Assembly (NCBI GenBank): GCA_049279675.1
Contig: JBAPOP010000085.1
Coordinates: 36,381-100,380 of the forward strand
Direction of reading: 5' to 3'
Length of the DNA: 64,000 bases
From: Palsa-147 sp049279675
GTDB lineage: Bacteria > Acidobacteriota > Terriglobia > Acidiferrales > UBA7541
A program made the position numbers and the translations under genes. Below, in pieces: positions 1 to 8,677 of the stretch. Numbering within the stretch: the first letter of the stretch is position 1; every line of letters begins with the position of its first letter. The notes under the pieces were generated by a model. It had not been told where the DNA came from and did no database searches. It worked only from the letters and a program-made list of their open reading frames with translations.

Positions 1-564
1 CAAATATATAACGAGTAACACGGCGGCAACGAGAATAGCTGTTCCGGCGCCGACCATAAAAAAAACGCGCCTGCTAGCCAAGCTGAGGCTTCCTGGAACA
101 ATGAGTGCGCCAACAATCGTCAGAAGCGCCAGCGCGAGAAAATCGAGAATGCGATCGAGGAGACTTCCGAAAAGCACGGCAGCCTTGCTCCGGCCCATGC
201 GCAGAGCCAGAGCCGCGCGAACCACATCGCCGCCGACGATTGACGGCAAGAACAACACGCTAAACAGTCCGGCAAAATAGCAACGCACAGCCTGCGGAAC
301 GCTCAATCCAGAGCCAGCGAGATTCACCATCAAGCGCCATTTGAGAGATGCGACGAAATGGCTGACGAGATAGCCTGCGAGGATTAGCGCCCACAGATAG
401 GGCGGCACCAGTTGCAATGCGGCGCCCACTCGCCGTATGGGCAAAAAATAAAACAGAACGGCGAGGACTAAAATCGCGCCGGCGATACGGAGGATGAGCG
501 CCCCGAGGCCGCGTCGCGGTGAGTTGTTTGCAGGAAGCGAGGTCACGGAAAAATCGTTCGCCAT
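1..564 (-). CDS. LPG-synthase TM-region (flippase-like) membrane protein, partial
   Basis: The gene runs off the left edge of the window; 188 N-terminal residues are visible from an ATG at 564, read in a frame with no stop down to base 1. The visible part is mostly hydrophobic, with membrane segments near residues 24-42, 55-72, 95-110, 136-158 and 168-188. GGDVVRA at 111-117 and SLLDRILD at 134-141 are hallmarks of the lysylphosphatidylglycerol-synthase TM family (UPF0104, PF03706). These are inner-membrane proteins, some of which flip lipids or move polyprenyl-linked sugars. The substrate cannot be told from sequence. It is transcribed away from the dehydrogenase gene at 995. The family call is firm; the exact role is open. 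Confidence 0.85.
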   Translation of the reverse strand, partial: MANDFSVTSLPANNSPRRGLGALILRIAGAILVLAVLFYFLPIRRVGAALQLVPPYLWALILAGYLVSHFVASLKWRLMVNLAGSGLSVPQAVRCYFAGLFSVLFLPSIVGGDVVRAALALRMGRSKAAVLFGSLLDRILDFLALALLTIVGALIVPGSLSLASRRVFFMVGAGTAILVAAVLLVIYL

Positions 565-994
565 TATGCGGCGCTTATCGCCGCGCGACAAGGCTTTCGC
601 ACGATAGTTGACAACACGATTACCCTGCCATCAGTCGGGAACTCTCGGGCGTGGTTTTATACGCCACAATCTTCTCTCGAACTTGCTGCACGAAAATCGG
701 TGCGGCGCTACATCGGCCAGACTGCAGAATTCGATTCGACGCCAGGCACTTCGGTGTCATTCTGAAGGACATCCGGCGAGGATGTCCTGAAGAATCTGCA
801 TTTCTGCCTATCGCGCGTCAAATGCAAATTCCCCGAAGGCCCCGCTCACGCGGAGCCGGTCGAGCGGCTCGGAATGGCGCGTCACCACAGCTGCTTCCAC
901 TCCATGTTTTCCTTGTAACAGCTTGAATGAAATGGGTTGCGGAGGGATTCCTCAGGCTTTAACGTATGGCAGCTACAAAACAAATGGAGCCGCA
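565..994. other. 430-bp divergent intergenic region
   Basis: No convincing gene is seen between the flippase-like gene and the dehydrogenase gene that diverges from it. The short open frames on the + strand (608-790, 651-926) have no family resemblance and no good ribosome site. The region contains one clear hairpin-forming palindrome (766-788, listed separately). Promoters for both neighbours must lie here, but I cannot pick one with confidence. Confidence 0.6.
766..788. repeat. REP-like palindrome (9-bp perfect stem)
   Basis: AGGACATCC (766-774) and GGATGTCCT (780-788) are perfect inverted copies separated by a 5-base loop, GGCGA. The flanks are also related: TCATTCTGA lies just before and TGAAGAATCTGCA just after. 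From memory, blocks that begin CATTCTGA and end GAAGAATCT recur between genes in acidobacterial genomes, so this may be a dispersed REP-type element. Only one full copy is in this window, so the repeat status is inference. Confidence 0.45.
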
Positions 995-2008
995 GTGAGA
1001 AAAAAAATTAGAGTGGTTCAGTACGGCGTCGGCCCGATCGGTGCATCCATCGCGCGCCTGATGCGGACGAAGCACGCGCTGGAAATTGTCGGAGCGATCG
1101 ATGCCGACCCCGCAAAAATTGGCAAGGACCTTGGCGAAGTGGCTGGTGCGGAAGACGCGCCGTGGGGAGTGGTGATCTCCGGCGATCCTCGCGCGGTTCT
1201 GAACGGGCACGTGGACTTGGTCGTGCATTCGACGTCGTCCTACCTCGAGAGCGTGAAGGAACAATTGCTCGGATGTCTCGAAGCGGGCTGCTGTGTCGTC
1301 TCCACGTGCGAGGAATTAGCGTACCCGTTTCGCAAGCATCCTGCGCTTTCGGCGGAGCTCGATAGCACGGCAAAAGAGGAAGGCGTCGCGCTTGTCGGCA
1401 CCGGGGTCAATCCCGGCTTCGTGATGGATAAGCTCGTCCTGACGCTCGCGACGGCGGCGCAACGAGTGAATTCGGCAAAGGCGAGACGAATCGTGAACGC
1501 ATCGCTGCGGCGCATGCCGCTGCAAAAGAAAGTCGGAGCGGGAATGACACCAGAGGAATTTCACGCTCAGGTCGCCGCGGGAGTTATCAAGCATCATGGC
1601 TTGCCCGAGTCTGTCGCCATGGTTGCCGATGGGCTGGGCCTCGAGATCGACGACATCTCGGAATCAATCGAGCCAGTTATCGCCACCGAGCATGTGAAAA
1701 CGGAGTTTCTCGAAGTCGCAGCCGGGCAAGTTGCTGGTGTGCATCAAATCGCGCGCGGCAAAATCGGCGGAAAAGAAAAAGTCTTTCTCGAACTCAAGAT
1801 GTACGTCGGCGCGAAAGATCCCGGCGATACGATTGAACTCGAAGGAGAGCCGCGACTGGCGTTAACGATTCCCGGCGGGACGCATGGCGATCTCGCCACC
1901 GCGGCCGTTGTGGTGAATGCGATTCCGATTATTCTTTCGGCGCCCGCGGGATTGCGTACCTCACGGGATCTGGCGCTGGGCTTCTTTCCGGCGAACGCCG
2001 AGCCTTAG
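995..2008 (+). CDS. DapB-like NAD(P)-dependent dehydrogenase (2,4-diaminopentanoate dehydrogenase-type)
   Basis: The predicted protein has 337 residues. It starts with a Rossmann fold (GVGPIG at 11-16) like dihydrodipicolinate reductase, but is about 80 residues longer than DapB. The length and the internal GTGVNPGFVMD stretch fit the 2,4-diaminopentanoate dehydrogenase-like branch, which oxidatively deaminates or reduces amino-acid-derived substrates with NAD(P). The true substrate is unknown. The GTG at 995 was chosen because GGAG lies 6 bases upstream; the same frame is open back to an ATG at 923, but the added residues look non-coding. It converges on the beta-hydroxyacid dehydrogenase gene with a 29-bp gap. 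Confidence 0.8.
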   Translation: MRKKIRVVQYGVGPIGASIARLMRTKHALEIVGAIDADPAKIGKDLGEVAGAEDAPWGVVISGDPRAVLNGHVDLVVHSTSSYLESVKEQLLGCLEAGCCVVSTCEELAYPFRKHPALSAELDSTAKEEGVALVGTGVNPGFVMDKLVLTLATAAQRVNSAKARRIVNASLRRMPLQKKVGAGMTPEEFHAQVAAGVIKHHGLPESVAMVADGLGLEIDDISESIEPVIATEHVKTEFLEVAAGQVAGVHQIARGKIGGKEKVFLELKMYVGAKDPGDTIELEGEPRLALTIPGGTHGDLATAAVVVNAIPIILSAPAGLRTSRDLALGFFPANAEP

Positions 2009-2037
2009 ATCCTTTCAGTCGCCCGGCACCTCGCCGC

Positions 2038-2916
2038 TCACGCGCTCTGCGCTTTTTGCCAGAATCGCGCGACCGCCGAGAAATCCACATCTTCCTTCGC
2101 GTCCGCTTTCACGGAGCTGTAGGTTTCGTACGCTGCTGCGCCCGCCGGAAGCGTAATGCCGAGTTGCTTGGCTAGTTCGAGTGCGAGCCGCATGTCTTTG
2201 TGCATAAGGCGCAGCGGAAAGCTCGGCTTGTAATCGCGTTTCAAAATCACCGGCGCTTTCACGTCGAGCACTCCCGCGCGAGCCATACTCGATTGCAGAA
2301 CCTCTACCAGCTTCTCTCCCGCGACGCCTGCGCTTGTTACGAGCGCCAATGCTTCGGCGAATGCTTCCACCTCTAGCGCCAAAATCATGTTCATCGCGAG
2401 CTTTACGGTTTGGCCCGCACCGTTGGGACCAAGCAGCAAGAATCGCTTTCCGACGGCTTGCAGTACGGGTTCGACGCGAGTCAGAGTTTCCTGGCGGCCG
2501 CCGATCATGAACACGAGATCGCCTGATTCGGCTCCCCAAGTTCCGCCAGTCACAGGAGCGTCCAAAAATTCAATTCCTCGCTCCGCACACGCGGCGGCGG
2601 CGCGACGCTCAAGCTCCGGCGAAACGGTGCTCGAATCCACGAGCACGCTGCCTTTGCGCAACCCTTCGAAGACACCATTCGCGCCCCAAAGAACGCTTTC
2701 GAGCGCGGGCGGATCGCTGACAATCGTAATGACGACGTCGGAAGCCGCCGCAACGCCGCACGGAGATTCGCCCCAGCGCGCGCCGTCGCGCACCAAGTCG
2801 TCAGCTCTGCTTGCCGTGCGATTCCAAACCGTGAGCGGAAATCCCGCTTTGAGCAAGTTTCGTCCCATCGGCTTGCCCATCAATCCGAGCCCGATCAATC
2901 CAACTGCAGGTTTCAT
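2038..2916 (-). CDS. NAD(P)-dependent beta-hydroxyacid dehydrogenase (HIBADH family)
   Basis: This 292-residue protein has the standard family length and order. An N-terminal dinucleotide-binding motif GLGLMGKPMG (9-18) is followed by the substrate-site motif DAPVTGG (119-125) and the catalytic lysine in GAGQTVK (K172). Members oxidise 3-hydroxyisobutyrate, tartronate semialdehyde, 6-phosphogluconate-like or related hydroxyacids, or reduce glyoxylate and succinic semialdehyde; the substrate cannot be assigned here. The ATG at 2916 has GGGAGG 5 bases upstream. The frame stays open further upstream, but those residues are unlike the family. Confidence 0.9.
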   Translation of the reverse strand: MKPAVGLIGLGLMGKPMGRNLLKAGFPLTVWNRTASRADDLVRDGARWGESPCGVAAASDVVITIVSDPPALESVLWGANGVFEGLRKGSVLVDSSTVSPELERRAAAACAERGIEFLDAPVTGGTWGAESGDLVFMIGGRQETLTRVEPVLQAVGKRFLLLGPNGAGQTVKLAMNMILALEVEAFAEALALVTSAGVAGEKLVEVLQSSMARAGVLDVKAPVILKRDYKPSFPLRLMHKDMRLALELAKQLGITLPAGAAAYETYSSVKADAKEDVDFSAVARFWQKAQSA

Positions 2917-3046
2917 CACTGCCTCCCTTGAAGAAGCAGTGTACTCCAGCACGCTGAGAGATGAGAGCGACGCAATTGCGCAAAAACTGCGAGCGATTAC
3001 AGCGCTGGCAAAGGCGGTGGCTGTTGGGAGCTCAATGAAAATGAAA

Positions 3047-3277
3047 CTAGGGATGCAAACCGGAAACTTCGACCTTTTCGACAACGCGAAATATGTATTG
3101 GTAGGGAATTTCCAGGCGCATTTTCTTTTCGCGGCCGTCCTGGATAAATTTGTCCTCAATTGAGATGGACTTCCCTGAATCCGCCACAAGCGTTCCCGCC
3201 GCGGAGAGTTGCAGATCGCTCGCGCGGTAATGCGCTTCGACCCGCTTGCCCAGTAACGCCTCGTAATGCGTCAACAT
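3047..3277 (-). CDS. Small conserved-looking hypothetical protein
   Basis: A 76-residue protein of mixed composition with no signal peptide or membrane segment. Its alternating hydrophobic pattern (KRVEAHYRASDLQLSAAGTL, then LEIPYQYIFRVVEKVEV) suggests a small beta-rich fold. I do not recognise the family. The start is uncertain: ATG at 3277 gives 76 residues, while an in-frame TTG at 3313 gives 88; neither has a good ribosome site. It is upstream of, and in the same direction as, the dehydrogenase gene, with 130 bp between them. Confidence 0.55.
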   Translation of the reverse strand: MLTHYEALLGKRVEAHYRASDLQLSAAGTLVADSGKSISIEDKFIQDGREKKMRLEIPYQYIFRVVEKVEVSGLHP

Positions 3278-3402
3278 GGATGACAGTTTTACAATGCTGA
3301 TATAGGCGGGCAATAGTACGTAGGGTTCAACGCTCGCGCAGTTTCGAGAAGATTAGCGAATGAGAGTCAACAAAACAGGCTCAACAAGTTGGAGCCAACC
3401 TA

Positions 3403-3774
3403 TTAGTGATGCCCAGAGCTGTGTCCGCCAGCCGCCGGCTCAGCATGGGCGTGAATTTCGGCCGCAGGCGGCTCGGACTTAAGGCTCAAATCGGCGGTGA
3501 GCATCAATACGAGAGGAGCAACGATTCCGAACGCAAGAATGGCATACATGATCGGAAAGACCCATCCGAGAGCGTGATGATTCGCCGACGCGCCCGTGCC
3601 CAAGTACCAAGCGATCGCACCTGCGACCAAACCGGCAAATGAGGCGATGTTCCGGCTGATTCGCGAAATCTCGAGCGGCCTTTGGCATCCGGGGCAGACT
3701 AAATCGTAGGAGCGGGTCACCACAGTCAACGCGGAAATTTTTGTCAAACTATATGGACAGGTCCGAACCGCCAC
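3403..3774 (-). CDS. Two-TM protein with CxxC knuckle and His-rich tail
   Basis: The 123-residue protein starts at a GTG (3774) with GGAGG 6 bases upstream, which makes it a credible gene. Residues 27-30 are CPGC, a half zinc-ribbon. Two hydrophobic helices follow (about 43-60 and 72-94), and the C-terminus (108-123) is rich in histidine (HAHAEPAAGGHSSGHH). The C-terminal tail could bind metal, but that is inference. I do not know the function. It lies directly downstream of the RNase R gene in the same direction. Confidence 0.65.
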   Translation of the reverse strand: MAVRTCPYSLTKISALTVVTRSYDLVCPGCQRPLEISRISRNIASFAGLVAGAIAWYLGTGASANHHALGWVFPIMYAILAFGIVAPLVLMLTADLSLKSEPPAAEIHAHAEPAAGGHSSGHH

Positions 3775-3856
3775 GCCACACCTCCAGGAGCCTCACAGAA
3801 CATAGCTCAACTCACACCGCAAGAGAACGATATTCCAAACGACTTGCGGCCAAACG

Positions 3857-6445
3857 CTAGGAAATCACCGCAAATTCCACGCGATGGCGGAATGGGTCAA
3901 TCCGTTCCGCGCGAACGCGCACACGATCTCCCAAGCGGAACAATCGCTGCGCCGCGCGGCCTTTTACTTTCGCTCGCCGTTCGGGCTCGCAAACGATTAC
4001 GTGATCCCGCTCGCGGTGCAAGCATTTGCCGCCGGTAAACAATTCGAGACTGTCGATTCCCACGAGGCCCTCGACAAAAACATCAAAGAGCTCCACAAAA
4101 AATCCAAACTTCTGCACCGAGATGATCAAAGCGTCGTACTCATCGCCGAGATGGCTTTCCATGTATTGCGCCGTCTTCCAATCCATCAACTCGCGTTCAG
4201 CTCCATCGGCACGGCGTTCGGCCTCTGAGGATTCTTCCGCAATCGCTTCGAGCTCCGGACGAAGATACGGGCCGATCATCGGCCGCGATTCTTCCGGCAC
4301 GCCCGGTTTCGCGCGAAGTTTCGGCGCGACGTATGCCGTGGGTGGCCGAGCCGATGGATTCTCGAGAGCCCACTTCAAAGCGCGATGAACGATTAAATCA
4401 GGGTAGCGGCGGATGGGCGACGTGAAGTGGGTGTACTCGTCCACGGCGAGCGCGAAATGCCCCAGCGGATCCGGAGCGTAACGAGCCTGGCGCAAGGAAC
4501 GAAGCATCAGGTAGGAAAGAATGCGCTCTTCGGGCTTGCCCGCAATCTTTTCCGTGAGGCGCTGATAATGTTCGGGCCGAATGTCGACTTCTTGCGCCGC
4601 CGGGAACGAAACCGCCATTTGCCGCATGCGGCCGCGCGACTCGCGATCGCGTCTTGCAGCCGGCTGAGTTTTTCCGTGCCGCACGACAATTTTTCGCTCG
4701 AATAAATCTTCCACGCCGATCGAATACCCAAAAGTTTTTGCCAGCTCTTCGAATTCAAGAACTTTCTTCGGGTCCGGCTTTTCGTGCACGCGATGAAGGC
4801 TGCCAACGCCGCGGCGTTCCAAATAGCGCGCCACAGTCTCATTCGCGACGAGCATGAATTCTTCGATGAGGCGGTGCGCGATATTCCGCTCGCTGCGCAA
4901 GATTCCAATCATGCGTCCCTGATCGTCAAATTGAATTAATGGCTCGGGCAAATCGAAATCAATCGAGCCGCGCGCGTGCCTGCGTTTATTTAAGATCAGC
5001 GCCAGATCGCGCATCCGGCGAAAATGCTCCACGAGATTTTCGTAGCGCACGCTCATCTCGGGATCGCCTTCGAGCACTTTGTTCACGTTGGTGTAGGTCA
5101 TTCGCTCGGCTGAGCGAATCACGCCGGGCATCATTTCGGAATTTACGACCTGTCCTTCGCCATCAATTTGCATCAGGACGCTCATCACCAGCCGATCCAC
5201 TTGCGGATTGAGCGAGCAAATGCCGTTCGAGAGTTCCTCGGGCAGCATCGGCACGGCGCGCAATGGAAAGTAGACCGACGTGGCGCGGAGGCGCGCCTCG
5301 CGATCGAGCGCCGAGCCGCGACGAACGTAATGCGCGACATCGGCAATGTGAACTTGCAGCTCGAATCGTCCATTTGGCAGCGCCGAAACGTGAACGGCAT
5401 CGTCAAAATCGCGCGCCGTCTCGCCATCAATCGTCACGATCGGCAATTCGCGAAAGTCCCGGCGGCCGCGAAGATCGGCATCGGCGACTTGCTTTGGAAT
5501 CGCGCGCGCCTCGCCGAGTACTTCGTCCGGAAAAATGTGCGGGAGGTAATGCTTGCGGATGATGATTTCCGTATCCACGCCCATGTCGCCGGGGCGGCCG
5601 ATGATTTCAATGACGCGCCCCGCGGGCGGAAGACCTTCCCTCGGAAAGCGAGTGAGTTCCACGTCAACTACCGCGCCGTCGAGTTCCGGAAGGCGCATCC
5701 GCTTGCGCGATTCGGCCGTAGTTGCAGGCGTCTCTCCCAATTTTTCTTTCAAGGCCGCCGTCAACTCATCGCCCGGCGGGACGACGACTTCGTGGAGAAT
5801 TCTCGTGTCGTAAGGCAGCACGCTATTGCCGTGCGGACCGTACCGAAACAAACCGACGACAGTCGGGTGCTTGCGCTCGACGACTTGAACGATTCGGCCT
5901 TCCGCGCGGCCATCGGGTCGGCGGCGTTCGATGCGCGCAAGGACGTGATCGCCGTGCATCGCGTCGCCGGATTTGTCGCGCCCAATGTAGATATCGCCTT
6001 CGAGCCGTGGCTGCGGCTCGGATGGCACCACGAAGCCATAACCGTCGCGATGCGCGATAAACCTTCCCGGTATGAGATTTGGATCGCGAATTGGGCGATT
6101 TGGAACCGCGTGCGTGGCGGGTTTTGCGTTCGAGGATTTGGGAGCGCCGTGCTTTTGCGCCGGCTTCGATCGCTGGCCTTCGCCAAGTTGAAATCGGCCG
6201 CCATGAATTTCTTTCACTTCGCCGCGGCGCTTTAGCTTCGAAAGAATCTTCGGCAGCGATCGGCGGCCTCGGTGACGCAGGCCGAGCTCGTACGCCATCT
6301 CGCGAATACTCACCGCGCGCGGCGCCTTGGCGAGAAACGACAAGACATCCTGCGCGTTGATCTCCTCGGTGTCTTGTTCAGGAAGTTCGGGTTCGCGTGT
6401 TTCTTTGTCTGGGCTCATAGAAGTGCCTGCAATCGCCGCGGCCAT
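3857..6445 (-). CDS. rnr: Ribonuclease R (VacB/RNase II family 3'-5' exoribonuclease)
   Basis: An 862-residue protein with the full RNase R order: winged-helix region (about 30-95), cold-shock OB domain (about 125-185, with GYGFVVPS), RNB catalytic domain starting near 330 with the metal-binding motif TARDFDDAV, and a C-terminal S1 domain (about 770-850, VQKFGFFVEL). It degrades structured RNA from the 3' end and acts in rRNA/tRNA quality control. Family length is typical. The ATG at 6445 is used; an in-frame ATG at 6418 (MSPDKE) is slightly better spaced from an AGG and could be the true start. A long open frame on the opposite strand (5168-6235) is a shadow. Confidence 0.95.
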   Translation of the reverse strand: MAAAIAGTSMSPDKETREPELPEQDTEEINAQDVLSFLAKAPRAVSIREMAYELGLRHRGRRSLPKILSKLKRRGEVKEIHGGRFQLGEGQRSKPAQKHGAPKSSNAKPATHAVPNRPIRDPNLIPGRFIAHRDGYGFVVPSEPQPRLEGDIYIGRDKSGDAMHGDHVLARIERRRPDGRAEGRIVQVVERKHPTVVGLFRYGPHGNSVLPYDTRILHEVVVPPGDELTAALKEKLGETPATTAESRKRMRLPELDGAVVDVELTRFPREGLPPAGRVIEIIGRPGDMGVDTEIIIRKHYLPHIFPDEVLGEARAIPKQVADADLRGRRDFRELPIVTIDGETARDFDDAVHVSALPNGRFELQVHIADVAHYVRRGSALDREARLRATSVYFPLRAVPMLPEELSNGICSLNPQVDRLVMSVLMQIDGEGQVVNSEMMPGVIRSAERMTYTNVNKVLEGDPEMSVRYENLVEHFRRMRDLALILNKRRHARGSIDFDLPEPLIQFDDQGRMIGILRSERNIAHRLIEEFMLVANETVARYLERRGVGSLHRVHEKPDPKKVLEFEELAKTFGYSIGVEDLFERKIVVRHGKTQPAARRDRESRGRMRQMAVSFPAAQEVDIRPEHYQRLTEKIAGKPEERILSYLMLRSLRQARYAPDPLGHFALAVDEYTHFTSPIRRYPDLIVHRALKWALENPSARPPTAYVAPKLRAKPGVPEESRPMIGPYLRPELEAIAEESSEAERRADGAERELMDWKTAQYMESHLGDEYDALIISVQKFGFFVELFDVFVEGLVGIDSLELFTGGKCLHRERDHVIVCEPERRAKVKGRAAQRLFRLGDRVRVRAERIDPFRHRVEFAVIS

Positions 6446-6782
6446 TCTACCGGGCTGCCAGCCTCGATAGGGTGACTTTATGATTCTCGGGCCAAATGAC
6501 GGGCGACGCCTTTACCGACGGGTCTCCGTCTCGAATGCACCGCTTCCGTCGCCAGGCTTTCTTTCAGCCAAATTTTCATTGAAATTACAGCGCAACTAAT
6601 TTCGAGGAGCCGGGTTGTAGCAGCAACGGCTGAAACGTCCGCGACCCGCTTCTCCTGGCTGGGGCGCGGATAGGTACCCCAGGGACAGACCGGGGAGGCG
6701 GAGCGCGATGGTCCACCTCCCCGTTTAAATTTCCAGAGCAATCCCGCGTGAAGTATTCAGTAAGTCATTACCCTACAATCGT
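6446..6782. other. 337-bp intergenic region without a convincing gene
   Basis: This lies between the rnr start and the end of the lipase-maturation-factor gene. A minus-strand frame (6478-6741, 87 codons) has no recognisable domain and an unusual composition (SRSASPVCPWGTYPRPSQ). It may be a decayed fragment or a non-coding repeat. A strong hairpin is present at 6691-6723. The rnr promoter should lie at the low-coordinate end. Confidence 0.5.
6691..6723. other. Hairpin, possible terminator
   Basis: CGGGGAGGCGG (6691-6701) pairs with CCACCTCCCCG (6713-6723) over 11 bp with one mismatch and an 11-base loop, followed on the + strand by TTTAAATTT. It is about 60 bp beyond the stop of the minus-strand gene at 6783, but the T-rich side is on the wrong strand for that gene. 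It may be a terminator, or part of a repeat. Confidence 0.35.
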
Positions 6783-8408
6783 TTATGGAGTTATTGGCTG
6801 GACTCCTGGCGAGTTATCTAGATCGATTGTTCCGTTGTCGGAGCGCACGAGTGCCGGGCAATAAAGGCCTCGAAGCTCGCGTCGCCACCATGTGCCGTCG
6901 GCATGTTTCGTCTTTTCGTCGGTAAACCAGTATTGCCATACGACGGCTCGAACAGTGCGAGGGGGAGATCCCGAGAAGGGATTCGAGGCAAATAGCGCGA
7001 GCACGTCCGGGCTGTTCTTCAGCAGGCGCTCCTCGGCATAAACGACGAAGGGATAGCCCCTCCAGGGACCGAGCGAGGCGAACCAGAGGTTCCAATCGAA
7101 GCGCGGCTGGTAGGGCGCGTAGATGCCCGGCGGCGTGGAGATATCTTGCGGCTTATATCGGAAGGGATAGGCGATCCACGTTTTGCCATCGCGCGTTCCC
7201 TGAAATTCGATTTCTAGCCGCTCGTGGGTCATCACCGCAAAGAGGCCGTAGCGATCGGCGACTCGAAACGGTTCGAGAAGCGTCACCGGCTTGTCTGGAA
7301 GCGGAAATTGCGGAGCAAGCATTTCGAAAAGTTGCGCGCTCGAGGCGTAGAACACCCAGGAGAGCAAGAGGGCACCGAGCACCATGCGCGCGTCCGTGAA
7401 GATTTGGCGCGTTTTCTCGAGCCAACCGACGGCCTCTGATTCGGAGCTGACGCCCGTTCCTTTCGGGCGCATCGCAAGCAATCCTCGCCAGCGCGCTGGA
7501 AGAATTGCGTCGACGAATTTGTCGTCGAGCAGGAGAAAGCCGAGCAAGAGTACGAGGTAGTTCAAGAACGTGTAATTCGCCGTGAGGATGATGCTGATCT
7601 CGAATGGCGTGACGATAAAAAAGCAGATGATGCGGATGCGGCGCGGCAGAAACAGCATCCACACGAGGAGAATTTCAATCGTGAGGGTCAATAATGCTGC
7701 GCCGGCATGAAACCAGTGCGGGAGCAATTGTTGTACGTACCAACCGATCCACGTGGGCAACGGGCCGTTTTGGTAGTAATCGTCCATTGCGGCGAGATGC
7801 CGCCACGATTGATCGCCGCTCGCGATCTTGGCGACGCCGGATTCGAAATAAATCCTGAACCACTCCCATCGAAGCAGGAACAGGCTGGCACGCGATGGCG
7901 CGTGGGAGCGCCCAAGGCCCGGCCAAAATCCCGGCGGCGCAAAGAACATGCTGATCAATCCCGCTTCGAGGAGCATCCCGTCGGATTGATAGCCGGAAAA
8001 ATCGCGTGCCGCGCTCACGAAGGAGACGTACGCCACGAAGCAAATTGCCAGCATTCCTCGCGGCCAGAAATTCGCGATGAGAAGCACCGAAGCGATCAGG
8101 CCAATCCAGCATAGAGTTTCAAGTGCGCGATCGCCGCTCCGGTACCACAGAACCGTGGGAACGAACCAAAAACGCTGCGGCCCATTGAAATAATGCGCCA
8201 CAGCTTCGAGATACTCGCGCGCGGGAAGCAGTCCATCCGGACCGATGAGCCCTTTGATCTGGAATATGAGGGAATAAAATGCGGAGAAATAAATCAGGCC
8301 GAGACATCGCAGAAAAAACCATCGCGGACCGAGGTGTTGCGGACGATCGGCTGGTCCCGGCCCGAGAAACCAGTCTAATAGACTCCGGTATTTCGCCAAG
8401 ATAGACAT
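6783..8408 (-). CDS. Lipase maturation factor family membrane protein
   Basis: A 541-residue polytopic protein. Several membrane helices fill the first two thirds, with family-typical stretches such as GYQSDGMLLEAG, the WEWFRIYFESGVAKIASGD loop and an aromatic YYQNGPLPTW segment. The last third is soluble and carries the DWNLWFASLGP-type motif. The family is related to eukaryotic LMF1, an ER chaperone for lipases; bacterial members are uncharacterised inner-membrane proteins. The ATG at 8408 (MSILAKYRS) is preferred; 44 extra codons upstream look non-coding. It diverges from the UDP-glucose dehydrogenase gene. Confidence 0.85.
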   Translation of the reverse strand: MSILAKYRSLLDWFLGPGPADRPQHLGPRWFFLRCLGLIYFSAFYSLIFQIKGLIGPDGLLPAREYLEAVAHYFNGPQRFWFVPTVLWYRSGDRALETLCWIGLIASVLLIANFWPRGMLAICFVAYVSFVSAARDFSGYQSDGMLLEAGLISMFFAPPGFWPGLGRSHAPSRASLFLLRWEWFRIYFESGVAKIASGDQSWRHLAAMDDYYQNGPLPTWIGWYVQQLLPHWFHAGAALLTLTIEILLVWMLFLPRRIRIICFFIVTPFEISIILTANYTFLNYLVLLLGFLLLDDKFVDAILPARWRGLLAMRPKGTGVSSESEAVGWLEKTRQIFTDARMVLGALLLSWVFYASSAQLFEMLAPQFPLPDKPVTLLEPFRVADRYGLFAVMTHERLEIEFQGTRDGKTWIAYPFRYKPQDISTPPGIYAPYQPRFDWNLWFASLGPWRGYPFVVYAEERLLKNSPDVLALFASNPFSGSPPRTVRAVVWQYWFTDEKTKHADGTWWRRELRGLYCPALVRSDNGTIDLDNSPGVQPITP

Positions 8409-8677
8409 TTCCGCGGCTCTCAGATTCAGCGACTGGCGATTAAATTCTTGCGCACGCCTGGGCTTGCGCATGGCTGGCCCGGCGCGTATCCCTCCGAGGC
8501 TGCGATTGCGGAGTTCGCTTGAAGCGCATGCACGCGGCATTATACAAAGGAAGGCCGCGATGCGCGGCGATGAAGCTATTGGGAAGCGGATCGCGACGGA
8601 TGCGCGTCATTTGGAGAGCATCTAAGCTTTATGGCGATGTGGAAATCTTTGAATCCAGACAGAGAAGACATCTTGCG

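Noticed and set aside
608..926. Small + strand frames in the left intergenic region
   Set aside because: They run through a palindromic element and lack any domain.
2387..3163. 258-codon + strand frame opposite the beta-hydroxyacid dehydrogenase
   Set aside because: Antisense shadow without recognisable domain.
5168..6235. 355-codon + strand frame inside rnr
   Set aside because: Antisense shadow of a strong gene; no domain, no ribosome site, composition driven by the rnr codon pattern.
6478..6741. 87-codon - strand frame between rnr and the LMF gene
   Set aside because: No family resemblance and no ribosome site; kept only as an intergenic observation.
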